DNA of 64,000 nt, from contig JAHBUH010000004.1 of the NCBI GenBank assembly GCA_019638185.1, positions 163,411 through 227,410 on the forward strand, written 5' to 3'. The stretch comes from Leadbetterella sp. Its GTDB lineage: Bacteria > Bacteroidota > Bacteroidia > Cytophagales > Spirosomataceae. The position numbers were made by a program, and so were the translations under genes. The notes under the pieces are model-generated. The model was not told where the DNA came from, did no database searches, and was given only the letters and a program-made list of their open reading frames with translations. Shown one piece after another: positions 45,649 through 55,100 of the stretch; position 1 is the first letter of the stretch, and the number at the start of each line of letters is the position of its first letter.

Positions 45649-45685
45649 ATAATTAATTAACATGTGCAAATGTATAATTAATTAT
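45649..45685. repeat. 11-bp inverted repeat around the DUF2975/XRE promoter
   Basis: ATAATTAATTA (45649-45659) and its perfect reverse complement TAATTAATTAT (45675-45685), with a 15-base spacer that contains the -7 element. Likely the binding site of the XRE protein. Confidence 0.7.
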
Positions 45686-45695
45686 CGTAAAACAA
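45667..45695 (-). promoter_or_regulatory. Promoter of the DUF2975-XRE operon
   Basis: On the minus strand TTG (45693-45695), 18 bases, then TACATTTG (45667-45674), an exact TAnnTTTG. The start codon at 45643 is 23 bases downstream. Confidence 0.65.
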
Positions 45696-45728
45696 TAATT
45701 ACTTTAAATAAAATATTAAATATCAGGA

Positions 45729-46250
45729 TTATTTTAGCTGTAATTTCATCATAATATCCGTCTGTTCATCTTCTCCGAGCCGGAAAATGTGCTTATCAAA
45801 TTCCACGAAGCCGTTTCTGGTATAAAAGCGGATAGCCCGGTGGTTTTCTTCCCAAACCCCTAACCAGACGTAATCCACCCCGGCCTGCGTGGCCGTTTCC
45901 ATGGCTTTTTCATAGAGTGATTGCCCCACTTTCTGCCCGTGAAACTCCTGCAGAACATAAATTCGCTCGATTTCCAGTGCCTGAGCATCTTTCAATTCCG
46001 TCTGTGATGAGCCGAAGTTAAGTTTTAAGTACCCTATGACCGTATTACTCCACATAGCAAAATAGAATTCCGAATGCGGGTTACTTACTTCAGCGGTTAG
46101 CTTTTCCTGTGAAAACCCCTCCTTTAAATATTGGGTCATATTTTCTTCGGTGTTTACCGCAGAAAATGTTTCCTGGAAGGTTCTCCTGCCTATTTTTTGC
46201 AGGGCCTCTATATCATTTAAGGTTACTCTTTTTATTTCTATTGATCCCAT
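45729..46250 (-). CDS. GNAT-family N-acetyltransferase
   Basis: 173 aa. Acetyl-CoA binding motif A is visible as IERIYVLQEFHGQKVGQSLYEKA (Q-x-x-G-x-G/S), followed by VWLGVWEENHRAIRFYTRNGF (motif B). The layout resembles PaiA/spermidine acetyltransferase-like and ribosomal-protein acetylases. Substrate unknown. Confidence 0.88.
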   Translation of the reverse strand: MGSIEIKRVTLNDIEALQKIGRRTFQETFSAVNTEENMTQYLKEGFSQEKLTAEVSNPHSEFYFAMWSNTVIGYLKLNFGSSQTELKDAQALEIERIYVLQEFHGQKVGQSLYEKAMETATQAGVDYVWLGVWEENHRAIRFYTRNGFVEFDKHIFRLGEDEQTDIMMKLQLK

Positions 46251-46272
46251 CGTATTCCTGCTACCTATAATT

Positions 46273-46305
46273 GAGGGTACAGAGGCAAAAAACCTCTGTA
46301 CCCTC
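46273..46305 (-). terminator. Perfect 13-bp hairpin after the pirin gene
   Basis: GAGGGTACAGAGG / CCTCTGTACCCTC (46273-46285, 46293-46305), loop of C and six A. It starts five bases past the pirin stop. The following minus-strand sequence has little T, so read-through into GNAT is possible. Confidence 0.7.
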
Positions 46306-46309
46306 CCAC

Positions 46310-47188
46310 TTAATCTTCCAGGTATCCAAATTTCCCTTTATTGAAGTCATCAAATGCCTGCAGTAATTCCTGGCGGGTATTCATCACAAAAGGCCCGTGA
46401 GCGGCAATGGGCTCATTAATGGGCTCCCCGCTCATAACCAGGACCACGGCATCCTCAGTGGCTTCCAGGCTAAACTCTTCCCCCTCATTCGCCATGAGCA
46501 CAAAATGATCTGTGGGGGCTTCTTCCGTACCGTTTACCTTAATTCCCCCTTCAATAACCAGCAGTGCGGTATTAAAACCGGCCGGGAAATTAAAGCGGGC
46601 CGTAGCTCCTTTTTTCAGCTTCGCATTCAACAGGTGCAAAGGGGTAAACGTGGAAGCCGCTCCTTTAACACCCTGGTATTCTCCCGCTATAACCTCCACT
46701 TCACCCTGATCATTTTCAAGCGTATAACGGCTCATGGTGGCATTTTCAATAGATTGGTATTTAGGCACACTCATCTTGTCTTTGGCCGGTAAGTTCACCC
46801 ACAGTTGAACCATCTGGAATTCTCCTCCTTTTTTACTCCACTCTTTTTCGTGGAATTCCTTGTGCAGTACCCCGCTGGCTGCCGTCATCCACTGCACGTC
46901 TCCTTCCCCGATAACCCCGCCGCCACCGGCGCTGTCATGGTGTTCCACTTTCCCTTTATAGGCTATCGTGACGGTTTCAAAACCCCGGTGCGGGTGCACA
47001 CCCACGCCTTTGGGTATTTCACTGGGTGCAAAATAATATTTCGAATTATAGTCCATCATGATGATCGGATCCATCCGCTTCATATCCAGGCGGTAGGCAC
47101 TGGGAATAAAATTATGCACCCGGAAGCCGTCACCTACAAAGTGAGGTTCTCTCGGACTTACTACTGACTCTACTGTTTTGGTTGCCAT
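46310..47188 (-). CDS. Pirin-family bicupin protein
   Basis: 292 aa. The N-terminal cupin holds the metal-binding GVHPHRGFETVTIAYKG and GEFQMVQLWVNLP segments; the C-terminal cupin is degenerate. It corresponds to YhhW/YhaK-type pirins, some of which have quercetinase activity, while others act as redox-sensitive co-regulators. Start and length are normal. A -7 element lies upstream. Confidence 0.92.
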   Translation of the reverse strand: MATKTVESVVSPREPHFVGDGFRVHNFIPSAYRLDMKRMDPIIMMDYNSKYYFAPSEIPKGVGVHPHRGFETVTIAYKGKVEHHDSAGGGGVIGEGDVQWMTAASGVLHKEFHEKEWSKKGGEFQMVQLWVNLPAKDKMSVPKYQSIENATMSRYTLENDQGEVEVIAGEYQGVKGAASTFTPLHLLNAKLKKGATARFNFPAGFNTALLVIEGGIKVNGTEEAPTDHFVLMANEGEEFSLEATEDAVVLVMSGEPINEPIAAHGPFVMNTRQELLQAFDDFNKGKFGYLED

Positions 47189-47208
47189 CTTCTTAAAATT
47201 TTATACCA

Positions 47209-47216
47209 CAAAGGTA
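47209..47216 (-). promoter_or_regulatory. -7 promoter element for the pirin gene
   Basis: TACCTTTG on the minus strand, 21 bases upstream of the start; exact match to TAnnTTTG. Confidence 0.5.
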
Positions 47217-47255
47217 TCCTGCGTGGCGCAACTGCACATTGACCTAGGATAAGAA

Positions 47256-47843
47256 CTAGCGGTTTTTCCGGGCCAGCTCTTTTCTTACCCGGCTCAGGCT
47301 TTCCGGGGTGATGCCCAGGTAAGAAGCTACAAAAATCTGGGGCACCCGAAGCAGCAGATCGGGGTACATCCGGATAAAATCCAGGTATCTTTCTTCCGCC
47401 GTGGCACTCTGCAGCTGGGTGATCCTTCTCTGCAAATGCCGGATATGGTTATGAAGCAGCCGGTTATTAAATTCCAGGAAGGCCGTATCCGATTTAGACA
47501 GTTCAAGGAACAGGTTCTCGTCCAAAAGAAAGGTGACCGTGTCTTCCAATGCCTGCATAAAATAAGAAGACGGCCGGTCAAAATAAACACTTTCCCTGTC
47601 AGACATAAACCAGTTTTCAGGCGCAAACTGGATAATATGCTCCTTACCCTTATCATCAATGGAAAACTGCCGCAGCAATCCCCTCTCCACAAAAAAAGAA
47701 TACCGGCATTTCTCGCCCTGACTTAACAGGAACTCCCCCTTTTTAAATTCCCGGATGCTGCAATGCGACAGCAGCTGCTCAAGAACGGCTTTATCCGTCC
47801 CGATATTAGAGGTCAGGTAGGTGGTAAATCTGAGATTATTCAT
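47256..47843 (-). CDS. Crp/Fnr-family regulator
   Basis: 195 aa. Cyclic-nucleotide-like beta-roll at about 15-115 (KKGEFLLSQGEKCRYSFFVERG), a dimer helix, and a C-terminal DNA-binding region with RVPQIFVASYLGITPESLSRVRKEL. No cysteine cluster for an Fnr-type Fe-S centre is present. The start overlaps the RhuM stop by four bases, so the gene depends on translation of RhuM. Regulatory targets are unknown; members of this Bacteroidota subgroup often control nearby oxidoreductase genes such as pirin. Confidence 0.88.
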   Translation of the reverse strand: MNNLRFTTYLTSNIGTDKAVLEQLLSHCSIREFKKGEFLLSQGEKCRYSFFVERGLLRQFSIDDKGKEHIIQFAPENWFMSDRESVYFDRPSSYFMQALEDTVTFLLDENLFLELSKSDTAFLEFNNRLLHNHIRHLQRRITQLQSATAEERYLDFIRMYPDLLLRVPQIFVASYLGITPESLSRVRKELARKNR

Positions 47844-48832
47844 TTAAGCTTTTTAATATCTTCTTCTAATTCTTTCAGGCTTTCTTCCTTTTCCACTCCC
47901 TTCTGTATCAACTGATACTTTTCATGTTCTTCACCTGATTTTTTGAGTGCCGTTTCATGGCTGATTTTGCCTGCATGGGTCAATAACTCCCGGCCGTTCA
48001 GCTGAAGAATCAGGTCCAGACGCTCCATCCAGTCTTTCATATACATGGGAGTACGCTGCTGTGCCATGGTTTCGGCGAAGGCCAGGTACTGCTCTACCAA
48101 AAGCCCGAGCAGTTTCATTTCATCTTCATTCAGGTAGTTTTTGGCAATACTTACATCTGATTTTTTGATGGAAATAAAATCTTTCTTGTCGTATGACTGC
48201 ATGCCCATCAGTGGGAGACTGGCGTCTGCGCGGCGGTATACCAGTTCAGCAGCAGTCTGCTGGCTTATGGCCCACAGTAACTTATTTTGAACTATCTTAA
48301 AAAACTCGCGCGTTTTTTCATCCTGGGGATCATAATCTATGCTGGTGGTGTATATATCTTTAATTTTCTGATAGAAAAAACGCTCTGAAAGGCGGATTTC
48401 CCGGATACGTTCCTGCAATTCGCTGAAATAGTTCATGGAGCTGCCCGACTTAAAACGGTCATCATTCAGGGCAAAACCTTTGATAATGTATTCTTTGAGG
48501 CGTTGAGTAGCCCATATACGGAACTGAGTGCCCTGCAGTGATTTTACGCGGTAGCCTACGGAGATGATTACGTCCAGGTTATAATGGTCTAATTCCCTTT
48601 CTACACTCCGGCTACCTTCCGTTTGAACTGTTCGGAATTTCCGAACAGTTGCTCCGGGCTCTAGTTCCCCTTCCTCAAAGACATTCTTAATGTGCTCACT
48701 TATGGTAGCTTTTGATTTCTGAAATAACTCACACATTTGCGCCTGTGTAAGCCAAACGGTTTCCTCTTCTAATCGTACATCTATTTTGATGTTACCGGCG
48801 GGATTTTGGTAGATGATGATTTCGCTGTTCAT
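47840..48832 (-). CDS. RhuM-family protein
   Basis: 330 aa of the RhuM family, first described beside a Salmonella pathogenicity island gene set; molecular function unknown. The N-terminal part has a winged-helix-like VWLTQAQMCELFQKSKATI and the family-defining ELDHYNLDVIISVGYRVKS and GTQFRIWATQRLKEYI. A helical middle and a coiled-coil C-terminus (about 290-330, very rich in Glu/Lys) follow. Homologues are often found in defence or mobile islands. Here it is fused by overlap to a Crp-type regulator. Confidence 0.9.
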   Translation of the reverse strand: MNSEIIIYQNPAGNIKIDVRLEEETVWLTQAQMCELFQKSKATISEHIKNVFEEGELEPGATVRKFRTVQTEGSRSVERELDHYNLDVIISVGYRVKSLQGTQFRIWATQRLKEYIIKGFALNDDRFKSGSSMNYFSELQERIREIRLSERFFYQKIKDIYTTSIDYDPQDEKTREFFKIVQNKLLWAISQQTAAELVYRRADASLPLMGMQSYDKKDFISIKKSDVSIAKNYLNEDEMKLLGLLVEQYLAFAETMAQQRTPMYMKDWMERLDLILQLNGRELLTHAGKISHETALKKSGEEHEKYQLIQKGVEKEESLKELEEDIKKLK

Positions 48833-48989
48833 TGTGTTTAGATGATTTTACAAGACCATACAAATTACAACTCCTACCTGAATGTTTTAAATACTTATCC
48901 TAAATTCTTTGATTTTCTTACCCGGAGTTCAGAAATTCCGAAAGATTGCGAGGGTTTTCATTGCAAAGCTATCAGCCCGCCGGTAGCTT

Positions 48990-49364
48990 TTACTTCCTTC
49001 CCCACACCACTAGCACACCCAGAGCGACCGTAAAAATATTAAACCCAATGTCCCCGGCTTCACCTCTTGAAATATGAAAAATACTCGCCGCGATCATCAA
49101 TGCAATAATTCCGTAAGCGGAATAAACGGTCAACCGGGGCTGAATACGGAGTAACGCAGGCAATACAATTCCGATACCGCCTAATAAATCAACAAACCCG
49201 GTGATCAGAGCCAGGCCTGGATTATCCTTTACCCATGGAAAAGGCAATTTTTCTGGTGCGAATATTTTCATAGACCCGGCCCAGATAAAAGTCAGGGCTA
49301 AAATTACCTGTGCTACCCAAAGAAGCACATTTCGTGTTTTTGATGTTTTTCGTTCTGCTGCCAT
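48990..49364 (-). CDS. DoxX-family membrane protein
   Basis: 124 aa from the preferred ATG at 49364 (MAAERKTSK); a start at 49373 is also possible. The promoter element at 49386-49393 overlaps the longest form and so argues against it. Four TM helices, with ALTFIWAGSMKIF as the DoxX opening and GFVDLLGGIGIVLPALL in the middle. DoxX-like proteins are small quinone- or stress-related membrane proteins of uncertain function. Single gene. Confidence 0.85.
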   Translation of the reverse strand: MAAERKTSKTRNVLLWVAQVILALTFIWAGSMKIFAPEKLPFPWVKDNPGLALITGFVDLLGGIGIVLPALLRIQPRLTVYSAYGIIALMIAASIFHISRGEAGDIGFNIFTVALGVLVVWGRK

Positions 49365-49385
49365 AACGTACATTTTTTGATAACA

Positions 49386-49393
49386 CAAATCTA
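49386..49393 (-). promoter_or_regulatory. -7 promoter element for the DoxX gene
   Basis: TAGATTTG on the minus strand, exact TAnnTTTG. Just upstream lies the 10-bp direct repeat ACTATCCAAA (49403-49412, 49438-49447), a candidate regulator site. Confidence 0.5.
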
Positions 49394-49402
49394 ACTACCT
49401 TT

Positions 49403-49447
49403 ACTATCCAAATGATATTACTTTCCATTCAGATAGCACTATCCAAA
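49403..49447. repeat. Direct repeat ACTATCCAAA upstream of DoxX gene
   Basis: Two perfect 10-bp copies with a 35-base period. The second copy also forms the short palindrome GATAG-CA-CTATC (49432-49443). Confidence 0.55.
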
Positions 49448-49468
49448 AAAGTGTTGGGAAAGTAAATA

Positions 49469-50599
49469 TTACGATTTATCTTGTCTGAGCATCTTATTTC
49501 GTAGCCGCATAAATGGTTTTTCAACGATTAAATGAAGCAAGTATGCTACTGAAATACAGGTTATTATACAGACAGAAAGCATCGTATTATGCTCTATCTT
49601 AAAATCCTGCAAAACTTGCTGCGTGGTGTGAATGACCCCTTTGTGGGTCAGATAAATTCCATACGAAAGGGTCGCAAGAAATGTGGTAACCTTTGAATTC
49701 CATTTGTATAAAAAACTTACCGGGCTGATAGCTCCTGTTACCATTAGTCCAAAACCAAGAGCAACCAATGGAAATCCAAAAACTGAAGCCTGGAAAGTCT
49801 GTTGGTTTTCGCATAAAAAGTAAGCGCCCGTCAATACACATAAGCCCGACAAAATAAATTGGTTTCCATATTTTGATAGCCGGTTCCATAAGTTGGGGGA
49901 GAACGTATAAATTCCGGCAATTAAAATGCCCGTCAAAAGCCCGTCTAAACGGTTATATGTAGGATAATAAATGAATTTATACCAGTACAACCAGCTGCTT
50001 TTCTCTTCAATTTTGGGTAAATACAAATAATTATAGCTATAAACTCTAATAACAAAACCCAGGAAAAATAAGGCTGCAAGGAGCCAATACGACGTAAAGA
50101 ATAGTTTGGTTTTCTGCAGGAATATCAGAATCAGGGGTAAAAACAAATAGAAATGTTCTTCCACGCAAAGCGACCAGCAATGCGAAAATGTTCCGTTTTC
50201 TTTTATATTCAGACCGAAGTTTTGTGTAAAAGTTAAAAATCGCCAAAGAGGGGGTAATGCTTCTTTCTCCCGGAAAAATGGAAAACAAAAATATATTCCT
50301 ACAGTTACTAAAAATGCAGGAACTATCCGGAAAAAGCGTTTAAGGAAAAATATTCTGAATGAAATCAAGCGCTCCTGTTTGATTTGAGAAAAAAGTTGGG
50401 AAGAAATCAGGAATCCGCTTAAAACAAAAAACAGGTCTACGCCTGTCCAACCGAAGGAAGCTACTTTCGGTAACCATTCAGGCTCTCCTCCACTGACAAT
50501 AAAATAATGAAAAAAGAAAACTAAAATAATAGCTAGTGCTCTTAAATGATCCAATCCGTATAATTTCTGATGACTACCAGGGTTAGGTCTTTCTGCCAC
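49469..50599 (-). CDS. OafA/YrhL-type membrane acyltransferase
   Basis: 376-aa acyltransferase-3 family protein with about ten TM helices. It adds acetyl or other acyl groups to surface polysaccharides or lipids. The family opening YGLDHLRALAIILVFFFHYF contains the conserved H/R; GWTGVDLFFVLSGFLISS and the conserved WSLCVEEHFYLFLPL with the catalytic-region His are present. No extra SGNH domain. Its base composition is slightly more AT-rich than its neighbours. Confidence 0.92.
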   Translation of the reverse strand: MAERPNPGSHQKLYGLDHLRALAIILVFFFHYFIVSGGEPEWLPKVASFGWTGVDLFFVLSGFLISSQLFSQIKQERLISFRIFFLKRFFRIVPAFLVTVGIYFCFPFFREKEALPPLWRFLTFTQNFGLNIKENGTFSHCWSLCVEEHFYLFLPLILIFLQKTKLFFTSYWLLAALFFLGFVIRVYSYNYLYLPKIEEKSSWLYWYKFIYYPTYNRLDGLLTGILIAGIYTFSPNLWNRLSKYGNQFILSGLCVLTGAYFLCENQQTFQASVFGFPLVALGFGLMVTGAISPVSFLYKWNSKVTTFLATLSYGIYLTHKGVIHTTQQVLQDFKIEHNTMLSVCIITCISVAYLLHLIVEKPFMRLRNKMLRQDKS

Positions 50600-50657
50600 T
50601 TTCTTATTTTAGTTTTACTATTTTACCTTATTACCGGCCGGATTCATTTCCGGTTTC

Positions 50658-50665
50658 CAAAGATA
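50658..50665 (-). promoter_or_regulatory. -7 promoter element for the acyltransferase gene
   Basis: TATCTTTG on the minus strand, exact TAnnTTTG, with a predicted leader of about 50 bases. Confidence 0.45.
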
Positions 50666-50697
50666 CCTTTATATCTCCATTCTTTAAGCTACTCCTT

Positions 50698-51579
50698 TCA
50701 CCCGTCCAGCTCTTTTCTAAAAAACTCTACCACCCGCCCCCACGCCAGCGCTGCTGCCTCCTTATCAAAACGGGGAGTAGTATCGTTATGAAACCCGTGG
50801 TTTGTATCCGGGTAAAAATATACCGTATAGGCTTTATTATTCTCTTTCAGGGCTTTTTCATAGGCGGGCCAGCCTTCGTTGACTCGGGTATCCAGTGCAG
50901 CATAATGCAGCTGAAGAGGGGCTTGGATGGCCGGCACTTCGGCTGCAGGGGCCTGTCCGCCGTAAAAAGGCACGGCAGCTTTCAGACCGGGAACCCGCGC
51001 CGCCATCATGTTAGCGATCCAGCCACCGAAACAGAAGCCTACTACCCCTACTTTACCGTTACAGAACCCGTTCGATTTCAGGAAGTCAGCAGCCGCAATA
51101 AAATCTTCCAGCATTTCATCGCGGTTACGTTTGGCCTGCAGGAGACGGCCGTCATCGTCATTGCCGGGATAGCCTCCCAGGGGGCTTAACGCATCCGGTG
51201 CGAAGCTCACAAAACCCGCCAGTGCCGCCCGGCGGGCCACATCTTCAATGTGGGGATTCAGGCCCCGGTTTTCATGTACCACCACTACCCCGCCCAGTTT
51301 TTTGGTATTGCCTTTGGGCATACAAAGCAGGCCTTTAATGGTGCCTCCACCCTTAGGGGAAGAATAAGTCACGTAACGCGAATCTACCGCGGGATCATCC
51401 GGTTTTACCTGGATGGCCGTCTTATAATCAGGCGTAAGAAAACTCATGAGTGAAGCTACCGTAGCTCCTCCTACTGCATAGACGGAGAGTTTTTGCATAA
51501 AATCTGACCGGCTTAACCGGTTATGGGCGTAGTCATTGTACAGGTCCAGCAGTTCCTGCTTCATCTTGGGATCTTTCAT
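50698..51579 (-). CDS. Dienelactone hydrolase-family protein, exported
   Basis: 293-aa alpha/beta hydrolase. Start chosen at 51579 (MKDPKMKQE), which gives the family's usual N-terminal 55-residue segment with RSDFMQKLSVYAVGG, a possible Tat-like or membrane-anchoring signal. The catalytic triad is Cys183 (VGFCFGG), Asp230 and His261 (TNHGFH), and EN at 103-104 fits the family. The Cys nucleophile marks the DLH clade. Substrate unknown; carboxymethylenebutenolidase activity is only an annotation tradition. Confidence 0.88.
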   Translation of the reverse strand: MKDPKMKQELLDLYNDYAHNRLSRSDFMQKLSVYAVGGATVASLMSFLTPDYKTAIQVKPDDPAVDSRYVTYSSPKGGGTIKGLLCMPKGNTKKLGGVVVVHENRGLNPHIEDVARRAALAGFVSFAPDALSPLGGYPGNDDDGRLLQAKRNRDEMLEDFIAAADFLKSNGFCNGKVGVVGFCFGGWIANMMAARVPGLKAAVPFYGGQAPAAEVPAIQAPLQLHYAALDTRVNEGWPAYEKALKENNKAYTVYFYPDTNHGFHNDTTPRFDKEAAALAWGRVVEFFRKELDG

Positions 51580-51718
51580 AGTTCTGACATTTATATACAT
51601 TAAAGATACGATCGGGAAGCGGGTCTTCCGCAAAACCCTGGCTTTAATTTACGATTAAACCCGGGATTGTGACGACTAATAACCGGTTTCCTACATCCGG
51701 CGATCCGCAAAACGTGCT

Positions 51719-51726
51719 TATCTTTG
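51719..51726 (+). promoter_or_regulatory. -7 promoter element, near-leaderless, for the metal-efflux operon
   Basis: TATCTTTG, exact TAnnTTTG, ends only five bases before the ATG at 51732. Transcription would begin at or beside the start codon. Confidence 0.6.
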
Positions 51727-51731
51727 CAGCG

Positions 51732-52106
51732 ATGAGGAAATTCCTTTCCATAGTGCTCCTGAGCTCCTACCTGTTTTCAAACGCTGAATTTTGCCAGCTT
51801 TTGAAAATCCCCCTTTTTATGGAGCACTACCGGGAGTTTGTGGCTAACGGAGAAGGTGACCTGGTAGATTTCCTGGTGCATCATTACGGTGGCCATGAAA
51901 AAGACAGCGACTGGGATACCGATATGAAGCTGCCCTTCATGACCCTTGGGGGTGATCTCAGCCACGCCTTTTATATTCCTAAAATACAATTCGATATCCC
52001 GGGTCATCCGGCTATTCCCTGCGAAAACAGCCAACCTGTGGGCAGGGTGCAAAACCTGGTTTCCAGCTACTACCACAGCATCCTTCAGCCTCCCCGTATA
52101 GCTTAA
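51732..52106 (+). CDS. Small exported protein heading a metal-efflux operon
   Basis: 124 aa, signal peptide at 1-18 (MRKFLSIVLLSSYLFSNA). The mature part holds several His, Asp and Glu in metal-like clusters (MEHYREF, LVHHYGGHEKDSDWDTD) and a late Cys. Similar short proteins stand in front of czcA operons in Bacteroidota, though no name is fixed for them. It could bind metal in the periplasm, which fits the neighbours, but this is inference. The start is supported by the promoter element just upstream. Confidence 0.65.
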   Translation: MRKFLSIVLLSSYLFSNAEFCQLLKIPLFMEHYREFVANGEGDLVDFLVHHYGGHEKDSDWDTDMKLPFMTLGGDLSHAFYIPKIQFDIPGHPAIPCENSQPVGRVQNLVSSYYHSILQPPRIA

Positions 52107-52186
52107 CTTTTAAATGATCTCCGGATACCTGCGGCACGTCTGTCGCAAGCTCCGCTATGTATTTTTTAATTGTTAATCCAGCTATC

Positions 52187-55100
52187 ATGTTGAATAGTAT
52201 TATCCGCTTTTCCTTGCGAAATAAACTCATTATCGGGCTCTTTACCGTGGGCCTGATCATTTTCGGCGTATATGAGGCCACCCGCCTGCCCATAGACGCC
52301 CAGCCCGACATTACCAATAACCAGGTGCAGGTCATTACCGTGGCACCGTCTTTTGGTGCTGCGGATATCGAGCGACTCGTCACCATTCCCATTGAACAGG
52401 CCAACAGCAATATACCCGGCGTTACCGAGATCCGGAGTTTTAACCGCTTCGGGCTGTCGCTGGTGACCATCGTTTTCACTGACGAAACCGATATTTACCT
52501 GGCCCGTCAACTGGTCACTGAACGCCTGAACCAGGTAAAGGAACAGATCCCTGACGGCATCGGCAATCCCGAACTGGGACCGGTGTCTACCGGGCTGGGG
52601 GAGATTTTCCAGTATGTGGTCCGGCCCAAAAAAGGGTATGAATCCAGGTACGATGAAACCGGGCTCCGAACCCTGCAGGACTGGGTGATCCGGCGCCAGC
52701 TGCTCGGTACCCCGGGTGTAGCCGAAGTCAGCAGCTTCGGGGGTAAGCTGAAACAATACGAGATTGCCATTAATCCCGATAAGCTCCAGGCCTTCCGGCT
52801 AACTATTAACGATGTCTTCGATGCCCTGGAAGCGAATAACCAGAACACGGGCGGGGCCTATATCGAAAAAGCCGAAACCGTACTTTTTATCCGTACGGAA
52901 GGCCTCATCGGTAGTGTGGAGGATATAGGAAACATCGCCGTAAACCATACGGCTGACGGAAGCCCCGTACGCATCCGAGACGTGGCCGAGGTAAAAACCG
53001 GTTATGCCACCCGTTACGGAGCCATGACCTATAATGACCAGGGCGAGGTCTCGGGCGCCATCGTTCTTATGCTCAAAGGCGAGAACGCCAGCCAGGTCAT
53101 TAAAAACATCAAAAAGCGGCTGGCAAAGATCGAAAAGACCCTGCCCGAAGGGGTGGTGATTGAGCCTTTCCTGGATCGCGCCAAAATGGTAAGCAACACC
53201 ATCCGGACCATTGAAACCAACCTCATTGAAGGAGCACTGATCGTGGTTTTTATCCTGGTGCTCTTCCTGGGTAACTTACGGGCCGGCCTGCTGGTGGCCT
53301 CCGTGATCCCGCTCTCCATGCTTTTTGCCATTATCCTGATGAACATCTTCGGGGTGGGTGGTAACCTCATGAGCCTGGGTGCCCTGGACTTCGGCCTGAT
53401 CGTAGACGGGGCCGTGATCATTGTGGAAGCCGTGCTCCATCAGCTGGCACGGCACGGTTACCTGGGAAATACCCGTAATCAAAATATGGATCAGCCGGTA
53501 TACGATTCCGCCAGCAAGATGGTCAACTCGGCCGTTTTCGGGCAGATCATCATCCTGGTGGTGTATCTCCCGATCTTCACCCTGCAGGGCATAGAAGGAA
53601 AAATGTTTATCCCCATGGCCCAAACGGTGACTTTCGCGCTTATCGGGGCTTTTATCCTATCGCTGACCTACGTACCCATGATGAGCTCCCTGGTCTTAAA
53701 AGTACCCTCCGGCCAGACTTTTGCGGATAAGATCATGGGCAGAATAGAGGCGTTTCACTCCCGTTACCTTTTCAAAAGCCTTAAATATTCCCGGCTGATC
53801 ATGGGTGTGGTGCTGCTGCTTTTTGCCGGGGCCGTGTTTGTGCTGTCGCGCATGGGGGGTGAGTTTGTCCCCTCTTTGGAAGAAGGAGATTTTGCCGTGG
53901 AAATGCGGATTCTTCCGGGCAGTAATATCAATACCACTATCCGCGAAACCAATAAAGCCGCCCATATCCTGCTCACCCGGTTTCCCGAAATAGAAAAAGT
54001 GGTGACCAAAATCGGGAGCGCCGAAATTCCCACCGAACCTATGCCCATGGATGCGGGGGATATGATCGTGGTTTTGAAACCGAAAAAAGAATGGACTTCC
54101 GCCGGGTCTTTCCCCGAGCTGTCAGAAAAAATGAGCCGGGCGTTACAGGTTCTTCCCGGGCTTACTACCGGCTTCCAGTTCCCGGTGCAGATGCGGTTTA
54201 ACGAACTCATGACCGGTGCACGCCAGGATGTGGTAGTGAAGATTTTTGGGGAAGACCTGGATAAGCTGGTTAAATATGCCCACCAGTTGGGTGGTTTGAT
54301 CACAAAAGTGCCCGGCGCACAGGACCTGTACATTGAACCGCTGATCGGGGCGCCACAGGTGGTGATCAACTATGACCGGGCCGCACTTTCCCGCTACAAG
54401 CTATCCGTCAAAGCCGTGAACCGCATCGTTAACAGTGCTTTTGCCGGGCAAAGCGCCGGACAGGTTTTTGAAGGCGAACGGCGGTTTGAACTCATGGTAC
54501 GGATGGACGCCGGCCTGAAAAAAGACATAGAAGATATCCGTAACCTGCTGGTGCCTGCACCCTCCGGCATACAGGTACCTCTTCGTCAGCTGGCTGCTGT
54601 GGAATACACTAACGCCCCCAACCAGATCCAGCGGGAGAACACCCGCCGGCGTATCGTGGTGGGATTTAACGTACGGGGCCGCGATGTGCAGAGTATTGTA
54701 CAGGAATTACAACAAAAAGCGGCAAAAAACATACACCTGGAAACGGGTTATACCATGACCTACGGGGGTACGTTTGAAAACCTGAACAAAGCCAAAGCCC
54801 GCCTGGGTGTGGCCGTCCCTATTTCGCTGGTCCTTATCTTCCTGCTGCTGTTTTTCTCTTTCCGCTCGGTGAGATACAGCCTGCTGATCTATACGGCCAT
54901 TCCGCTGTCGGCCATTGGCGGGGTGTATTTCCTGGCCTTACGGGGAATGCCGTTCAGCATCAGCGCGGGCGTGGGGTTCATTGCCCTGTTTGGCGTAGCG
55001 GTGCTAAACGGGATCGTACTGGTGGCCGAGTATAACCGGATCCGGCTGGGTGAAGGCCTGAATGCCGTTCAAACGGTACTGAAGGGCACACGGGTAAGGC

